The translations under genes and the position numbers were made by a program. A DNA stretch of 51,148 nucleotides, taken from positions 1 to 51,148 of the forward strand of contig CAJXMZ010000003.1 in NCBI GenBank assembly GCA_913056315.1, written 5' to 3'. Below are positions 9,277 through 17,455 of the stretch, piece after piece. Source of the DNA: an uncultured Ectothiorhodospiraceae bacterium. Lineage in GTDB: Bacteria > Pseudomonadota > Gammaproteobacteria > Nitrococcales > Nitrococcaceae. The notes under the pieces are model-generated. The model did no database searches. It was given only the letters and a program-made list of their open reading frames with translations, and was not told the origin of the DNA. Positions within the stretch are counted from its first letter, which is position 1. Each line of letters starts with the position of its first letter.

Positions 9277-9558
9277 ATGCTCGATCCCAAACAACTCGAT
9301 GAAATGGCGAAGCGCTTTTCAGAAAGCCTGCCCAGCGGGCTGCGCGACATGCAGCAAGAAGTAGAAAAAAACGCGCGCATTGCCCTGCAAGGGGCCTTTA
9401 ACCGCATGGAATTGGTCACTCGCGAAGAATTTGACGCGCAAGCCAAAGTACTCGCGCGCACCCGCGAGCGCCTTGAGGCCTTGGAAGCGCGGGTAACTGA
9501 ACTGGAAAACAGCGGCAAAACCAGCAACAAAAAAGCCGACAGTCCCGCTAAAAAATAG
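9277..9558 (+). CDS. ubiK: Ubiquinone biosynthesis accessory factor (BMFP domain)
   Basis: This 93-residue protein of the YqiC/UbiK family begins MLDPKQLDEMAKRFSESLP. It continues as a long amphipathic helix and coiled coil (residues about 20-75, ending LEARVTELE), with a Lys-rich tail. In E. coli UbiK associates with UbiJ and promotes aerobic ubiquinone synthesis; related BMFP proteins form trimers and interact with membranes. A GGAGG site lies 9 bp before the ATG. A possible -35/-10 pair (TTGGGA, 18 bp, TAAACT) sits upstream at about 9222-9251. The gene is divergent from glnK and is followed 45 bp later by comM, an arrangement often seen in gammaproteobacteria. Confidence 0.92.
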   Translation: MLDPKQLDEMAKRFSESLPSGLRDMQQEVEKNARIALQGAFNRMELVTREEFDAQAKVLARTRERLEALEARVTELENSGKTSNKKADSPAKK

Positions 9559-9603
9559 GCTTAACAATGGCTTCCCGGCGACTGCACAAGGAGGTGCATT
9601 GCC

Positions 9604-11097
9604 ATGTCTCTCTCGGTGGTTCATACCCGCAGCGCCTACGGCGTCGATGCGCCCAAAGTTGATGTTGAAGTGCACCTGGGCGGCGGCCTGCCGTCATTAT
9701 CAATTGTCGGACTGCCCAATACGGCCGTTCGCGAAGCGCGCGATCGGGTGCGTGGTGCGCTAACCACCAGTGGCTTTGAATTTCCGCGACGCCGTATCAC
9801 CGTCAATCTCGCACCGGCTGATCTGCCTAAAAACGGGGGACGCTTTGATTTAGCGATCGCTCTGGGCATCTTGGTGGCCTCGAAGCAACTCGATAGCCAA
9901 GCGCTAAAAGGGGGTGTCTTTAGTGCCGAACTTGCCTTATCAGGGCATTTACGTCCGGTCTCCGGCACCCTGCCAGTCGCCCTACAGTGCGCTCGCGAGA
10001 ATGAGTGGATGATACTGTCCAATGCCAATGCCCAAGAGGCATCGCTGGCGGCTGGCGTGATTTACGGCGCTAACCACCTGCTCGATGTATGCGCGCATTT
10101 ACGGGGGATCCATCCGCTTACACCCACCCAGCCCAACGCGCCAGCGCCCTTACCGAGCGCACCTGATTTAGCGGATGTCCATGGCCAGCACTTGCCGCGT
10201 CGCGCTTTGGAAATTGCCGCCGCCGGCGGCCATAGTCTGCTGCTCTACGGCCCACCCGGCAGCGGCAAAAGTCTACTCGCCGCGCGACTACCAAGCATTT
10301 TGCCCAGCCTCACCACCAACCAAGCCATGGAATCAGCCGCCATCCAATCGCTCGCGCACGGCGCGTTTGATCCCATGCATTGGCGCCGTCGCGGGTTTCG
10401 CAACCCCCATCACAGCAGCTCATCCAAAGCGTTAACCGGCGGTGGTGTGCCGCCTAAGCCAGGCGAAATTTCATTGGCCCACCACGGTGTGTTGTTTTTA
10501 GATGAGTTGCCAGAATTTGCACGCCAAGCCCTTGATGCACTGCGAGAGCCGCTTGAAACCGGCGAAATACGGCTGTCTCGGGCTGCTTGGCAACTGTGTT
10601 TTCCGGCTCAATTTCAGCTGATCGCTGCCATGAACCCCTGCCCCTGCGGCTATCACGGCGACAGGCAGCACACGTGTCGCTGCACACCCAATCAAATTCA
10701 GCACTATCAAAGCCGAATCAGCGGACCGCTGCTCGATCGAATCGATATGCAAATCAACGTGCCGCGCCTAACTCCTGTTGAGCTAGAGGGCATGGAGCCT
10801 GGCGAGTCCAGCGCCCAAGTTGCCGAGCGGGTTGAGGCGGTACGTCAGCGGCAACTCCAACGCGATGGACAACCGGCCGCCAACTTATCATCCGCACAGT
10901 TACAACAACGCTGTCGACTGGATTCAGGTGGTCAGGCGATGATGCGCGAAGCAGGCGAGCGGCTGGGGCTATCGGCACGCAGCTGGCAGCGATCGCTTAG
11001 GGTGGCGCGAACCATTGCCGATTTAGCCCATTATCGCGAGATTAATCAACAGCATATCGCTGAGGCGCTGGGCTATCGCGATCGCCTGCGCGACTAA
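9604..11097 (+). CDS. comM: YifB/ComM family Mg-chelatase-like AAA+ ATPase
   Basis: The protein has 497 residues, the normal length of the family. An N-terminal Lon-protease-like domain (VEVHLGGGLPSLSIVGLPN ... FDLAIALGIL) precedes the AAA+ core. The core shows Walker A YGPPGSGKSLLAARLPSI and Walker B GVLFLDELPEF. A Cys-rich insert (CPCGYHGD and HTCRC) and sensor region SGPLLDRIDMQINVP follow, and then a C-terminal helical domain. In naturally competent bacteria ComM is a hexameric helicase that promotes branch migration during integration of transformed DNA; elsewhere its role is less clear. Its presence does not prove competence. An AGGAGG-like site precedes the ATG at 9604. Confidence 0.95.
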   Translation: MSLSVVHTRSAYGVDAPKVDVEVHLGGGLPSLSIVGLPNTAVREARDRVRGALTTSGFEFPRRRITVNLAPADLPKNGGRFDLAIALGILVASKQLDSQALKGGVFSAELALSGHLRPVSGTLPVALQCARENEWMILSNANAQEASLAAGVIYGANHLLDVCAHLRGIHPLTPTQPNAPAPLPSAPDLADVHGQHLPRRALEIAAAGGHSLLLYGPPGSGKSLLAARLPSILPSLTTNQAMESAAIQSLAHGAFDPMHWRRRGFRNPHHSSSSKALTGGGVPPKPGEISLAHHGVLFLDELPEFARQALDALREPLETGEIRLSRAAWQLCFPAQFQLIAAMNPCPCGYHGDRQHTCRCTPNQIQHYQSRISGPLLDRIDMQINVPRLTPVELEGMEPGESSAQVAERVEAVRQRQLQRDGQPAANLSSAQLQQRCRLDSGGQAMMREAGERLGLSARSWQRSLRVARTIADLAHYREINQQHIAEALGYRDRLRD

Positions 11098-11150
11098 TGC
11101 GCTCAACCCGCCTACCCGACAGATAGGGCACTAGCAGGTACACTACGCGC

Positions 11151-13133
11151 ATGAACGGACTCGATAGTGTACTGATTTTATTGGCTGCCTCCGTGGTAGT
11201 GGTGGCGGTATTTCGGCGCTTATCCCTGCCACCCATCATTGGCTATTTGGTGGTGGGAATGGCGATCGGGCCATCGGCATTGGGGTTATTAGAGAACACC
11301 CACAGCACGCAGCTGTTGGCTGAATTTGGCGTGGTGTTTTTGCTCTTTACCATTGGCCTTGAGTTTTCCTTTCCGCAATTAAATGCAATGCGTTGGGCGG
11401 TCATGGTGCTTGGCGCGAGCCAAGTGATGGTTTGTTTATTGGCTTTCGGTGGCGTGGTCTGGTGGCTAACCGGCTCGCCTGAGATTGCGCTGGTACTCGG
11501 AGGTGCCCTAGCGCTGTCATCAACGGCCATCGTGACCAAACAGCTCACTGAGCAACTGGAAATTCATACCCGCCATGGTCGCCGAGCGGTAGGCGTGCTG
11601 TTATTTCAGGACTTGGCGGTTGTGCCACTCCTCATCGCTATACCCATTCTTGCCGGCAATGCATCCCAGTCACTCGGCACCGAACTTGGGCTTGCGCTCA
11701 TTAAAGGCATTGTCGTTTTTAGCGTGATGGTGTGGATTGGGCGCAAAGCGTTGCGGCCCATTTTTCATGAGGTGGCCTCCGCTCGATCGAATGAGCTTTT
11801 CACGCTCACAGTTTTGCTTATCGCCATCGCGGCGGCTTGGGCGACTCATTTAGCCGGGCTGTCGCTGGCTTTGGGAGCGTTTCTGGCGGGCATTATGTTG
11901 GGTGAGACTGAGTATCGGCATCAAATTGAAGCCGATATCCGGCCGTTTCGCGATGTTTTGCTGGGGCTATTTTTCATCACCGTGGGCATGGTGATCGAGC
12001 TGCCCGTTCTGCTGGTCAATTTGCATTGGGTCGCGCTAATCGCGGTGGGCATGATGAGCTTTAAAGCCGCGGTGGTGTATTTAATCGCCCGCCGTGCTGA
12101 CAACCCCCAAGATGCCAGTCGCTCGGCCATGATCTTAGCCAATGGCGGTGAGTTTGGCTTTGCGCTCATTGCACTGGCCATTGGCGCTGACTTAATGAAC
12201 CGCGAAACGAGCCAATTGGTGCTGCCGGCGATTGTATTGAGCATGATCGCTGCGCCCATCATTATCCGGCATAACGAGGCGCTTAGCGCTAAATGGGCGG
12301 GCGCCAATCCAACCGCCGCGCGTTCGGACAACGCCACCGGGGATGTCACCCGCGTCGCCGAGCCACTGAATAACCACGTCATTCTTTGCGGTTACGGCCG
12401 CACCGGACAAAATGTTGGGCGTTTTCTCAACGAAGAAGGGCTTGCCTACGTGGCGCTGGATCTTGACCCCACACGGGTGCAGGAAGCACGCAGTGCCGGT
12501 GAGCCGGTGACCTTTGGTGATTGTGAGCGTCGCGAGGTGCTAGCGGCAGCTGGACTAGCGCGCGCGCGAATGGTGGTGCTGAGCTTTGACGATCCAGCGG
12601 CCACCATTAAGGTACTTGAACACACTCGGGCTGAACGCCCGGACATCCCTGTCTTAGCACGAACCCGCGATGATCGTTGGATTGAGCGGTTTCAAGAAGC
12701 CGGGGCCACAGCGGTTATTCCAGAAGTACTCGAAGCAAGCCTAATGCTGGCCTCCCACGTCCTCGCGCTGCTCGAGGTACCCATGGCGCGAGTGTTTCGT
12801 TATGTCCGCAATGTCCGGGGTGATCGTTATCGGCTGTTGCGAGAGTACTTCCACGGTGCAGAGCGGGTGGATATGGAAAACGCCGGGCGGTTTCGCGAAC
12901 AACTCCACGCAGTGACATTAACGGACAACGCCCGAGGGATTAACCAGCGCATCGCTGATCTCAACCTGAATGATAGTGGCGTGGTAGTAACTGCAGTTCG
13001 TCGCGGCGGCATTCGCGGTCCGCAGCCTGAACCCAATACCCTGTTACGCGATGGGGATGTGTTGGTGCTCTATGGCTCGCCCGAGGCGCTGGAGCACGCC
13101 GAGCATTTGTTGCTCGGCGGGGGCGAGCGCTAA
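11151..13133 (+). CDS. Kef-type (CPA2) cation/proton antiporter with TrkA-N and TrkA-C domains
   Basis: This 660-residue inner-membrane protein has an N-terminal antiporter domain of about 12-13 helices (residues about 5-385), including VFLLFTIGLEFSFPQL, ALSSTAIVTKQL and LLFQDLAVVPLL. A cytoplasmic TrkA-N (RCK) nucleotide-binding domain begins at HVILCGYGRTGQNVGRFL near residue 409. The end is a TrkA-C-like domain (VVVTAVRRGG ... LLRDGDVLVLYG). The layout matches E. coli YbaL and KefB/KefC, which exchange K+ for H+. The lack of an adjacent KefF/KefG-type gene and the presence of a TrkA-C domain favour a YbaL-like protein. The substrate ion is inferred. Confidence 0.93.
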   Translation: MNGLDSVLILLAASVVVVAVFRRLSLPPIIGYLVVGMAIGPSALGLLENTHSTQLLAEFGVVFLLFTIGLEFSFPQLNAMRWAVMVLGASQVMVCLLAFGGVVWWLTGSPEIALVLGGALALSSTAIVTKQLTEQLEIHTRHGRRAVGVLLFQDLAVVPLLIAIPILAGNASQSLGTELGLALIKGIVVFSVMVWIGRKALRPIFHEVASARSNELFTLTVLLIAIAAAWATHLAGLSLALGAFLAGIMLGETEYRHQIEADIRPFRDVLLGLFFITVGMVIELPVLLVNLHWVALIAVGMMSFKAAVVYLIARRADNPQDASRSAMILANGGEFGFALIALAIGADLMNRETSQLVLPAIVLSMIAAPIIIRHNEALSAKWAGANPTAARSDNATGDVTRVAEPLNNHVILCGYGRTGQNVGRFLNEEGLAYVALDLDPTRVQEARSAGEPVTFGDCERREVLAAAGLARARMVVLSFDDPAATIKVLEHTRAERPDIPVLARTRDDRWIERFQEAGATAVIPEVLEASLMLASHVLALLEVPMARVFRYVRNVRGDRYRLLREYFHGAERVDMENAGRFREQLHAVTLTDNARGINQRIADLNLNDSGVVVTAVRRGGIRGPQPEPNTLLRDGDVLVLYGSPEALEHAEHLLLGGGER

Positions 13134-13148
13134 GCGCTGTTGCAGCGA

Positions 13149-13658
13149 TTAGGACTCGGGGATTTCCACGCCCGACTCGGCCTCGACCATCCATTCGATG
13201 GCGGCTTCAATCTCTTCTTCGCTAGCCGCAGCCCCTTGAGCTGGCATGTTGCCGTAGCCATTGACGACGTGATTAATCAGCGTCTCCCACCCCTTATCCG
13301 CGCGTTCGCGCCATCCGCTGGCATCACCTACAGCTGGGGCGTTAAGAAAGTTACCCTGATGACAGGCAATACACACCGCTTGCGTGACTTGCTCGCCGCT
13401 GCGCACTTCCATGACGCCACCCGCATCCGCTGGGGCTTCGGCTGAAGCCAGCGCGGGCGCGGGGTCGCCGGTTAAGCGCACGGCGTACTCAGGCGCAAGA
13501 TTCTGCATCGCACGCTCTTCGGCAAGCGCCAGCCGGTCAGGATCCTCGCCCCCAAAAATACTGTTGGCGACAACGATTAGCACAACCGTTAAAACAACTA
13601 GGCCGGCAATCACCCCAGCAAATTTGCGCAAAAACACACTATCTTGTTCACCGCTCAC
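13149..13658 (-). CDS. Membrane-anchored c-type cytochrome (cytochrome c5-like)
   Basis: The protein has 169 residues from a GTG at 13658. That start is chosen because GAGGA lies 7 bp before it and an upstream ATG at 13715 would add poorly conserved residues. An N-terminal membrane helix (about 13-35, FAGVIAGLVVLTVVLIVVAN) anchors a periplasmic domain. The linker is Ala/Pro-rich. One haem site is present, CIACH at residues 96-100, with a likely axial Met138 in NGYGNMPAQG. This fits the class I cytochrome c5 family, which passes electrons in respiratory chains. The gene stands alone, convergent with the antiporter gene with a 15-bp gap. Confidence 0.9.
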   Translation of the reverse strand: MSGEQDSVFLRKFAGVIAGLVVLTVVLIVVANSIFGGEDPDRLALAEERAMQNLAPEYAVRLTGDPAPALASAEAPADAGGVMEVRSGEQVTQAVCIACHQGNFLNAPAVGDASGWRERADKGWETLINHVVNGYGNMPAQGAAASEEEIEAAIEWMVEAESGVEIPES

Positions 13659-13754
13659 AACGCTTTCCTCAGCAAAGTTAGACGCATTGCCTAGAGTATA
13701 GCCGGATTGCGGCAATCGAGAAAACGAAGACTATGCCGATTTCACGCTTGGCGT

Positions 13755-13760
13755 TACAAT
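13755..13760 (+). promoter_or_regulatory. Possible -10 box of the tRNA-Arg promoter
   Basis: The hexamer TACAAT, ten bases before the mature tRNA 5' end, fits a sigma-70 -10 element. No convincing -35 element is visible at 16-18 bp upstream, so this is tentative. Confidence 0.4.
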
Positions 13761-13770
13761 CGCCGCTGAT

Positions 13771-13847
<77 letters not shown>

Positions 13848-13903
13848 CTCTCACACGCAGGGCCAATCACGATGGCCTATGCACTAGCCTGAGGACTGGC
13901 GCT

Positions 13904-14926
13904 GTGAAAGCCTATTTTGATGCTCGTCAAGATCTGCACCACCCGCGGACTTACTTTACTCGCGGTCAAATGCGCGCACCGCAAGAGATTCCCGAACGCA
14001 CTCAGCATATCCGTGATGGCCTAACTGCCTCGGGCGTGCAAGTAGCGGGTATTGACGACCATGGCATCGCGCCCATCCAGCAAGTCCATGATTTAGGTTA
14101 CCTGCGCTTTCTCGAAAGCTGTCATCGCCGCTGGAAGGCCATGCCAGAGGACTGGGGTGATGAAGTGTTATCCAACATCTTTGTTCGCTCACCAAACGCA
14201 TTACGTGGAATTCTTGCTGAGGCCGCGCGCTACCTAGCCGACGGCAGCTGCCCGGTCGGTGCGCACACATGGGAAGCAGCGTATTGGTCGGCACAGGGCG
14301 CGGTGAACGCCGCCGACGATGTGCTGGCCGGTGATGCAATGAGCTTTGCCCTGTGCCGCCCCCCAGGCCATCATGCCCGCGTTGATGCCGCGGGCGGCTT
14401 TTGCTATCTCAACAACGCCGCCATAGCCGCCGAGCGTTTGCAGCAAAAATTTCCGCGTGTTGTGGTACTCGATACCGACGTCCATCACGGCCAGGGCATC
14501 CAAGAGATCTTCTACGAGCGCGACGACGTTTTGTACATTTCAATTCACGGCGACCCAACCAACTTCTACCCGGTCGTTACCGGCTTTGAGGACGAGCGCG
14601 GGCGCGGGGCAGGCTATGGCTACAACATCAACATGCCGCTCGCGCATGGGGCCGATGCCAAGGCGTTTTTTGCGCAACTCGACGAAGCACTAGCGGCTAT
14701 TCGGTTGTTCGCGCCCGATGCGCTGGTGTTCTCCAATGGCTTTGATATTTACCACGAAGACCCACAGGCCAAAATCGGTGTTGGGGCCGAGGACTTAACC
14801 ACACTGGGTGCGCGGATTGCCGGTCTTAACCTGCCCACGGTGGTGATTCAAGAGGGTGGCTATCACTACGCAAGCCTCGCCAGTAACACCGAGCGCTTAA
14901 TCGCCGGTCTGGCGCAGGGTGAGTGA
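13904..14926 (+). CDS. Histone deacetylase family amidohydrolase (acetylpolyamine amidohydrolase-like)
   Basis: This 340-residue zinc amidohydrolase starts at a GTG with TGAGGA upstream. Active-site residues can be read directly. His156/His157 lie in RPPGHHA, the zinc ligands Asp192 and His194 in LDTDVHHGQG, the third ligand Asp281 in FSNGFDIYHEDP, and the transition-state Tyr320 in QEGGYH. These numbers lie within 3 to 4 of those I recall for Mycoplana acetylpolyamine amidohydrolase (Asp195, His197, Asp284, Tyr323), as does the total length. The DPTNFYP loop also resembles that group. The likely reaction is removal of acetyl groups from acetylpolyamines or similar small amines. The stop overlaps the start of an MFS gene by 8 bp, so the two are translationally linked and the transporter may handle the substrate or product. 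Confidence 0.9.
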   Translation: MKAYFDARQDLHHPRTYFTRGQMRAPQEIPERTQHIRDGLTASGVQVAGIDDHGIAPIQQVHDLGYLRFLESCHRRWKAMPEDWGDEVLSNIFVRSPNALRGILAEAARYLADGSCPVGAHTWEAAYWSAQGAVNAADDVLAGDAMSFALCRPPGHHARVDAAGGFCYLNNAAIAAERLQQKFPRVVVLDTDVHHGQGIQEIFYERDDVLYISIHGDPTNFYPVVTGFEDERGRGAGYGYNINMPLAHGADAKAFFAQLDEALAAIRLFAPDALVFSNGFDIYHEDPQAKIGVGAEDLTTLGARIAGLNLPTVVIQEGGYHYASLASNTERLIAGLAQGE

Positions 14927-16148
14927 AACCGCGACTGAGCACGCCGACGCCGGGCAAACCCCAGCGGTCTTAACCGCCACCACCGGTGCGCTGACATTTG
15001 CCGCGGCCACGGCACTTTTCCCGTCCGCCATTGCCCCTGAAATCGCCGACGCACTGGGCGTCTCACCCGCACTGGTAGGTATCCAAGTGAGTTTGCTCTA
15101 TGCCGGCGCCATGGTCAGTTCGCTTATTGGCGGCGGCATTACCCGGCGCATCGGTGCGTGCCGAACAACGCAATGGGCGGTGGGGCTATTTGGGCTGGGC
15201 GGCGTTGTCGCCACCCTGCCCAGCCTTGTCATGTTTATCCTCGCCTCGCTGCTCATTGGCTTAGGCTATGGACTGACTAACCCCGCGGCTTCGCATTTGT
15301 TAGTGCGCTTTAGTAATCCGGCCCGACGGGGTTTGGTTTTTGGTTTAAAGCAAACTGGTGTGCCGCTTGGTGGAGTCGTCGCCGGCGCACTGGCGCCGAC
15401 GCTTGCCGTGCAATTTGGCTGGCAAAGCGCGCTGGCGTTGCTTGCGCTGCCGGCCTTAGCCGGCGTTTTGTTATTACAGCGTATGCGTTACCAATGGGAT
15501 GACGACCGCTCGGACGATGCGCCCTGGCTCGCCTCGCCGATGACTGATATTCGCCTAGTTTGGGCTCATCATCCCCTACGCTGGACAGCATTGGCCTCGT
15601 TTTGTTTTTCAACCACACAGCTGTGTTTAACGGTGTTTACGGTCACCATGTTGGTTGAGGACTTAGCCATTAGCCTGGTCACCGCCGGCTTTATGATGGC
15701 GGCGGTACAAATCTGCGGGGTCGCGGGTCGAATTTTTTGGGGTTGGTTTGCCGACCGGCTGGGTCAAGGGCTACTCACCCTGGCGGTAACCCAAAGCTTT
15801 ACAGCGTTGCTCGCGTTGAGCGTTAGCTTTATGCAACCGAGTTGGTCGATTGGCACGATTACCCTATTACTTTGCCTGTTTGGTTTTGGCGCGCTCGGTT
15901 GGAATGGGGTTTATCTTGCGCAAATTGCGCATTTGGCGCCGGCCGGTCAAATCGCCCGCGCCTCGGGCGGGGCATTATTTATTACATTCGCTGGGGTGTT
16001 ATTTGGGCCAGCCGCATTTAGCGCGCTGCATCTGGTTACACCAACCTACGTGAGCACTTTCGCGGCCGTCGCCGCGATGAGCGGGCTTGGCGTTGGGTTG
16101 GTCATAATGGGCCGTGCTCATGCCCTTCATGCCGCGCTAGCGAAATAA
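14919..16148 (+). CDS. MFS transporter (CynX/NimT-like)
   Basis: This 409-residue protein has about 12 membrane helices. It starts at a GTG inside the end of the deacetylase gene (8-bp overlap). The loop 2-3 region has IGGGITRRIGACRTTQ, a relaxed form of the MFS motif A. Segments such as GLGYGLTNPAASHLLVRFSNPARRGLVFGLKQTGVPLGG resemble the cyanate/nitroimidazole transporter branch (CynX/YeaN/NimT). The substrate is unknown. Cotranscription with an acetylpolyamine-amidohydrolase-like enzyme suggests an acetylated amine or polyamine derivative, which is only inference. The 3' end overlaps a convergent 33-codon ORF by 22 bp. Confidence 0.9.
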   Translation: MSETATEHADAGQTPAVLTATTGALTFAAATALFPSAIAPEIADALGVSPALVGIQVSLLYAGAMVSSLIGGGITRRIGACRTTQWAVGLFGLGGVVATLPSLVMFILASLLIGLGYGLTNPAASHLLVRFSNPARRGLVFGLKQTGVPLGGVVAGALAPTLAVQFGWQSALALLALPALAGVLLLQRMRYQWDDDRSDDAPWLASPMTDIRLVWAHHPLRWTALASFCFSTTQLCLTVFTVTMLVEDLAISLVTAGFMMAAVQICGVAGRIFWGWFADRLGQGLLTLAVTQSFTALLALSVSFMQPSWSIGTITLLLCLFGFGALGWNGVYLAQIAHLAPAGQIARASGGALFITFAGVLFGPAAFSALHLVTPTYVSTFAAVAAMSGLGVGLVIMGRAHALHAALAK

Positions 16149-16228
16149 TCCAAAACCACCAGCACGATGATGCTGGTTAAGGTGATAACGAGGGCAATGC
16201 GTGAATACCGTGGGCGCTTGCCGGCCAT
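16127..16228 (-). CDS. Small membrane protein coupled to YeeE (33 residues)
   Basis: A 33-codon frame starts with ATG at 16228, sharing the TAATG stop/start junction with the preceding YeeE gene on the same strand, and ends with TGA at 16127. The peptide has a basic N-terminus (MAGKRPRYSR) and one strong membrane helix (IALVITLTSIIVLVVLDYF), which is the architecture of a bitopic small membrane protein with a cytoplasmic N-terminus. No separate Shine-Dalgarno sequence is evident, so translation would depend on termination of YeeE. The last 22 bp overlap the end of the convergent MFS gene. Function is unknown; position suggests an accessory subunit of the transporter. It could be chance, but a random frame rarely combines coupling, a basic head and a clean hydrophobic helix. 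Confidence 0.6.
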   Translation of the reverse strand: MAGKRPRYSRIALVITLTSIIVLVVLDYFASAA

Positions 16229-17439
16229 TAGTTACTCATACCAAAGCGCGGTCTTAAGGCCACGCCAACCACTGAACCAATAAAGCCAAATCCAAACCAA
16301 ACCCAACCGTGCAGACTGCCCGAGGCGATACCGCTGAAAAAGGCACCGATATTGCAACCAAACGCCAACCGCGCGCCGTAGCCCATGCATAGACCCCCAA
16401 TAACGGCCGCGCTCACTTGCTTTGCCCCTAATTGGTTTTGACTACCCGCGTTAAACCGCCCCGCCAACCCCGCGGCCAACATTGCCCCGAGCAATAGCCC
16501 GAGCGCCATCACCGAAGTGATATTTAACAACACGCTTTGCTCAAGTTGGGCAGCAAAATACGGCGTATTCCAATAAGCGAATTGGCTCATATCAACGCCT
16601 ATTGCAGCCAACGCTTTGGCGCCCCACAACGCAAAAGCAAAGGTAATGCCCCAGGGTGATCCCGCGATTATCAGGGTCAGCAAGCTCAACACGCTCAAGG
16701 CAATCACGCCCCAAAGGATCGGCCAATCGCCCGTGATCAGTCGATTGAGCTTTAACGACTGCCCGGTTCTTAACAACGGTTCAACTCGCCCATAACGCTC
16801 TCGCTCAACCGCCACCAAGGCATACGCAAGCCCGGCCAACAAGGCGACTTGCAGCATGACTGCGCCCAGCGGGTCTAGGCTGGCCGCGAGATTAATCGCG
16901 CCAAGGCTGGGGCTATTCAACCACCATGGCAAATGAATCGTGCCAATGACTGAGCCAACGATAAACGCCACCAAGGTAATCACCATCTTGCGGTTGCCGG
17001 CGCCCACGGTAAACAACGTCCCTGAGCCACAACCACCGCCCAGCTGCATGCCAAGGCCAAACAAAAAGCTGCCCAGCACCACAAACCCACCCACCGGTGC
17101 AATGGCACCGCGGGCATCAGTCGTTGCAATGAGGGGAATAAATAGGAGTGAGCAAACCGCAAGCAATAATAACTGGGCGCGTAATCCACGGCTGCGGCGG
17201 CTAACAATGGCGTTACGCCAGCCGGCAGTAAACCCAAAAGCGGCATGGTAGAGCGCGACCCCAAGGCCACCCCCAATCGCAAACAACGTAAGCAATCGCG
17301 CTGATCCCACCCAGGCAATCATGCTGCCCAGCGCGAGCGTCGCAGCCGCTACACACAACAAGACAAAACGATCGACACCCGGCTTTGGGGTGTCGATCGT
17401 GGTCTTATCAGCCGCAATGGCCTCAGCAATGGTGCTCAT
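16228..17439 (-). CDS. YeeE/YedE family transporter (TsuA-like, probable thiosulfate/sulfur uptake)
   Basis: This 403-residue membrane protein carries the pseudo-symmetric DUF395 repeats. The Gly/Cys motif LGGGCGSGTLFTVGAGN lies in the first half, and GYGARLAFGCNIGAFFSGIA lies near the C-terminus. In the thiosulfate transporter TsuA of the same family, conserved cysteines line a path that relays thiosulfate, and both cysteine-bearing motifs are present here. About 10 membrane helices follow a polar N-terminal tail of about 25 residues. It lies 16 bp downstream of an exported rhodanese gene and shares its stop with a tiny membrane ORF. The three form a plausible sulfur-acquisition unit. The exact substrate is inferred from family and context. 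Confidence 0.9.
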   Translation of the reverse strand: MSTIAEAIAADKTTIDTPKPGVDRFVLLCVAAATLALGSMIAWVGSARLLTLFAIGGGLGVALYHAAFGFTAGWRNAIVSRRSRGLRAQLLLLAVCSLLFIPLIATTDARGAIAPVGGFVVLGSFLFGLGMQLGGGCGSGTLFTVGAGNRKMVITLVAFIVGSVIGTIHLPWWLNSPSLGAINLAASLDPLGAVMLQVALLAGLAYALVAVERERYGRVEPLLRTGQSLKLNRLITGDWPILWGVIALSVLSLLTLIIAGSPWGITFAFALWGAKALAAIGVDMSQFAYWNTPYFAAQLEQSVLLNITSVMALGLLLGAMLAAGLAGRFNAGSQNQLGAKQVSAAVIGGLCMGYGARLAFGCNIGAFFSGIASGSLHGWVWFGFGFIGSVVGVALRPRFGMSN

Positions 17440-17455
17440 TGAATGGCGTTCATTT

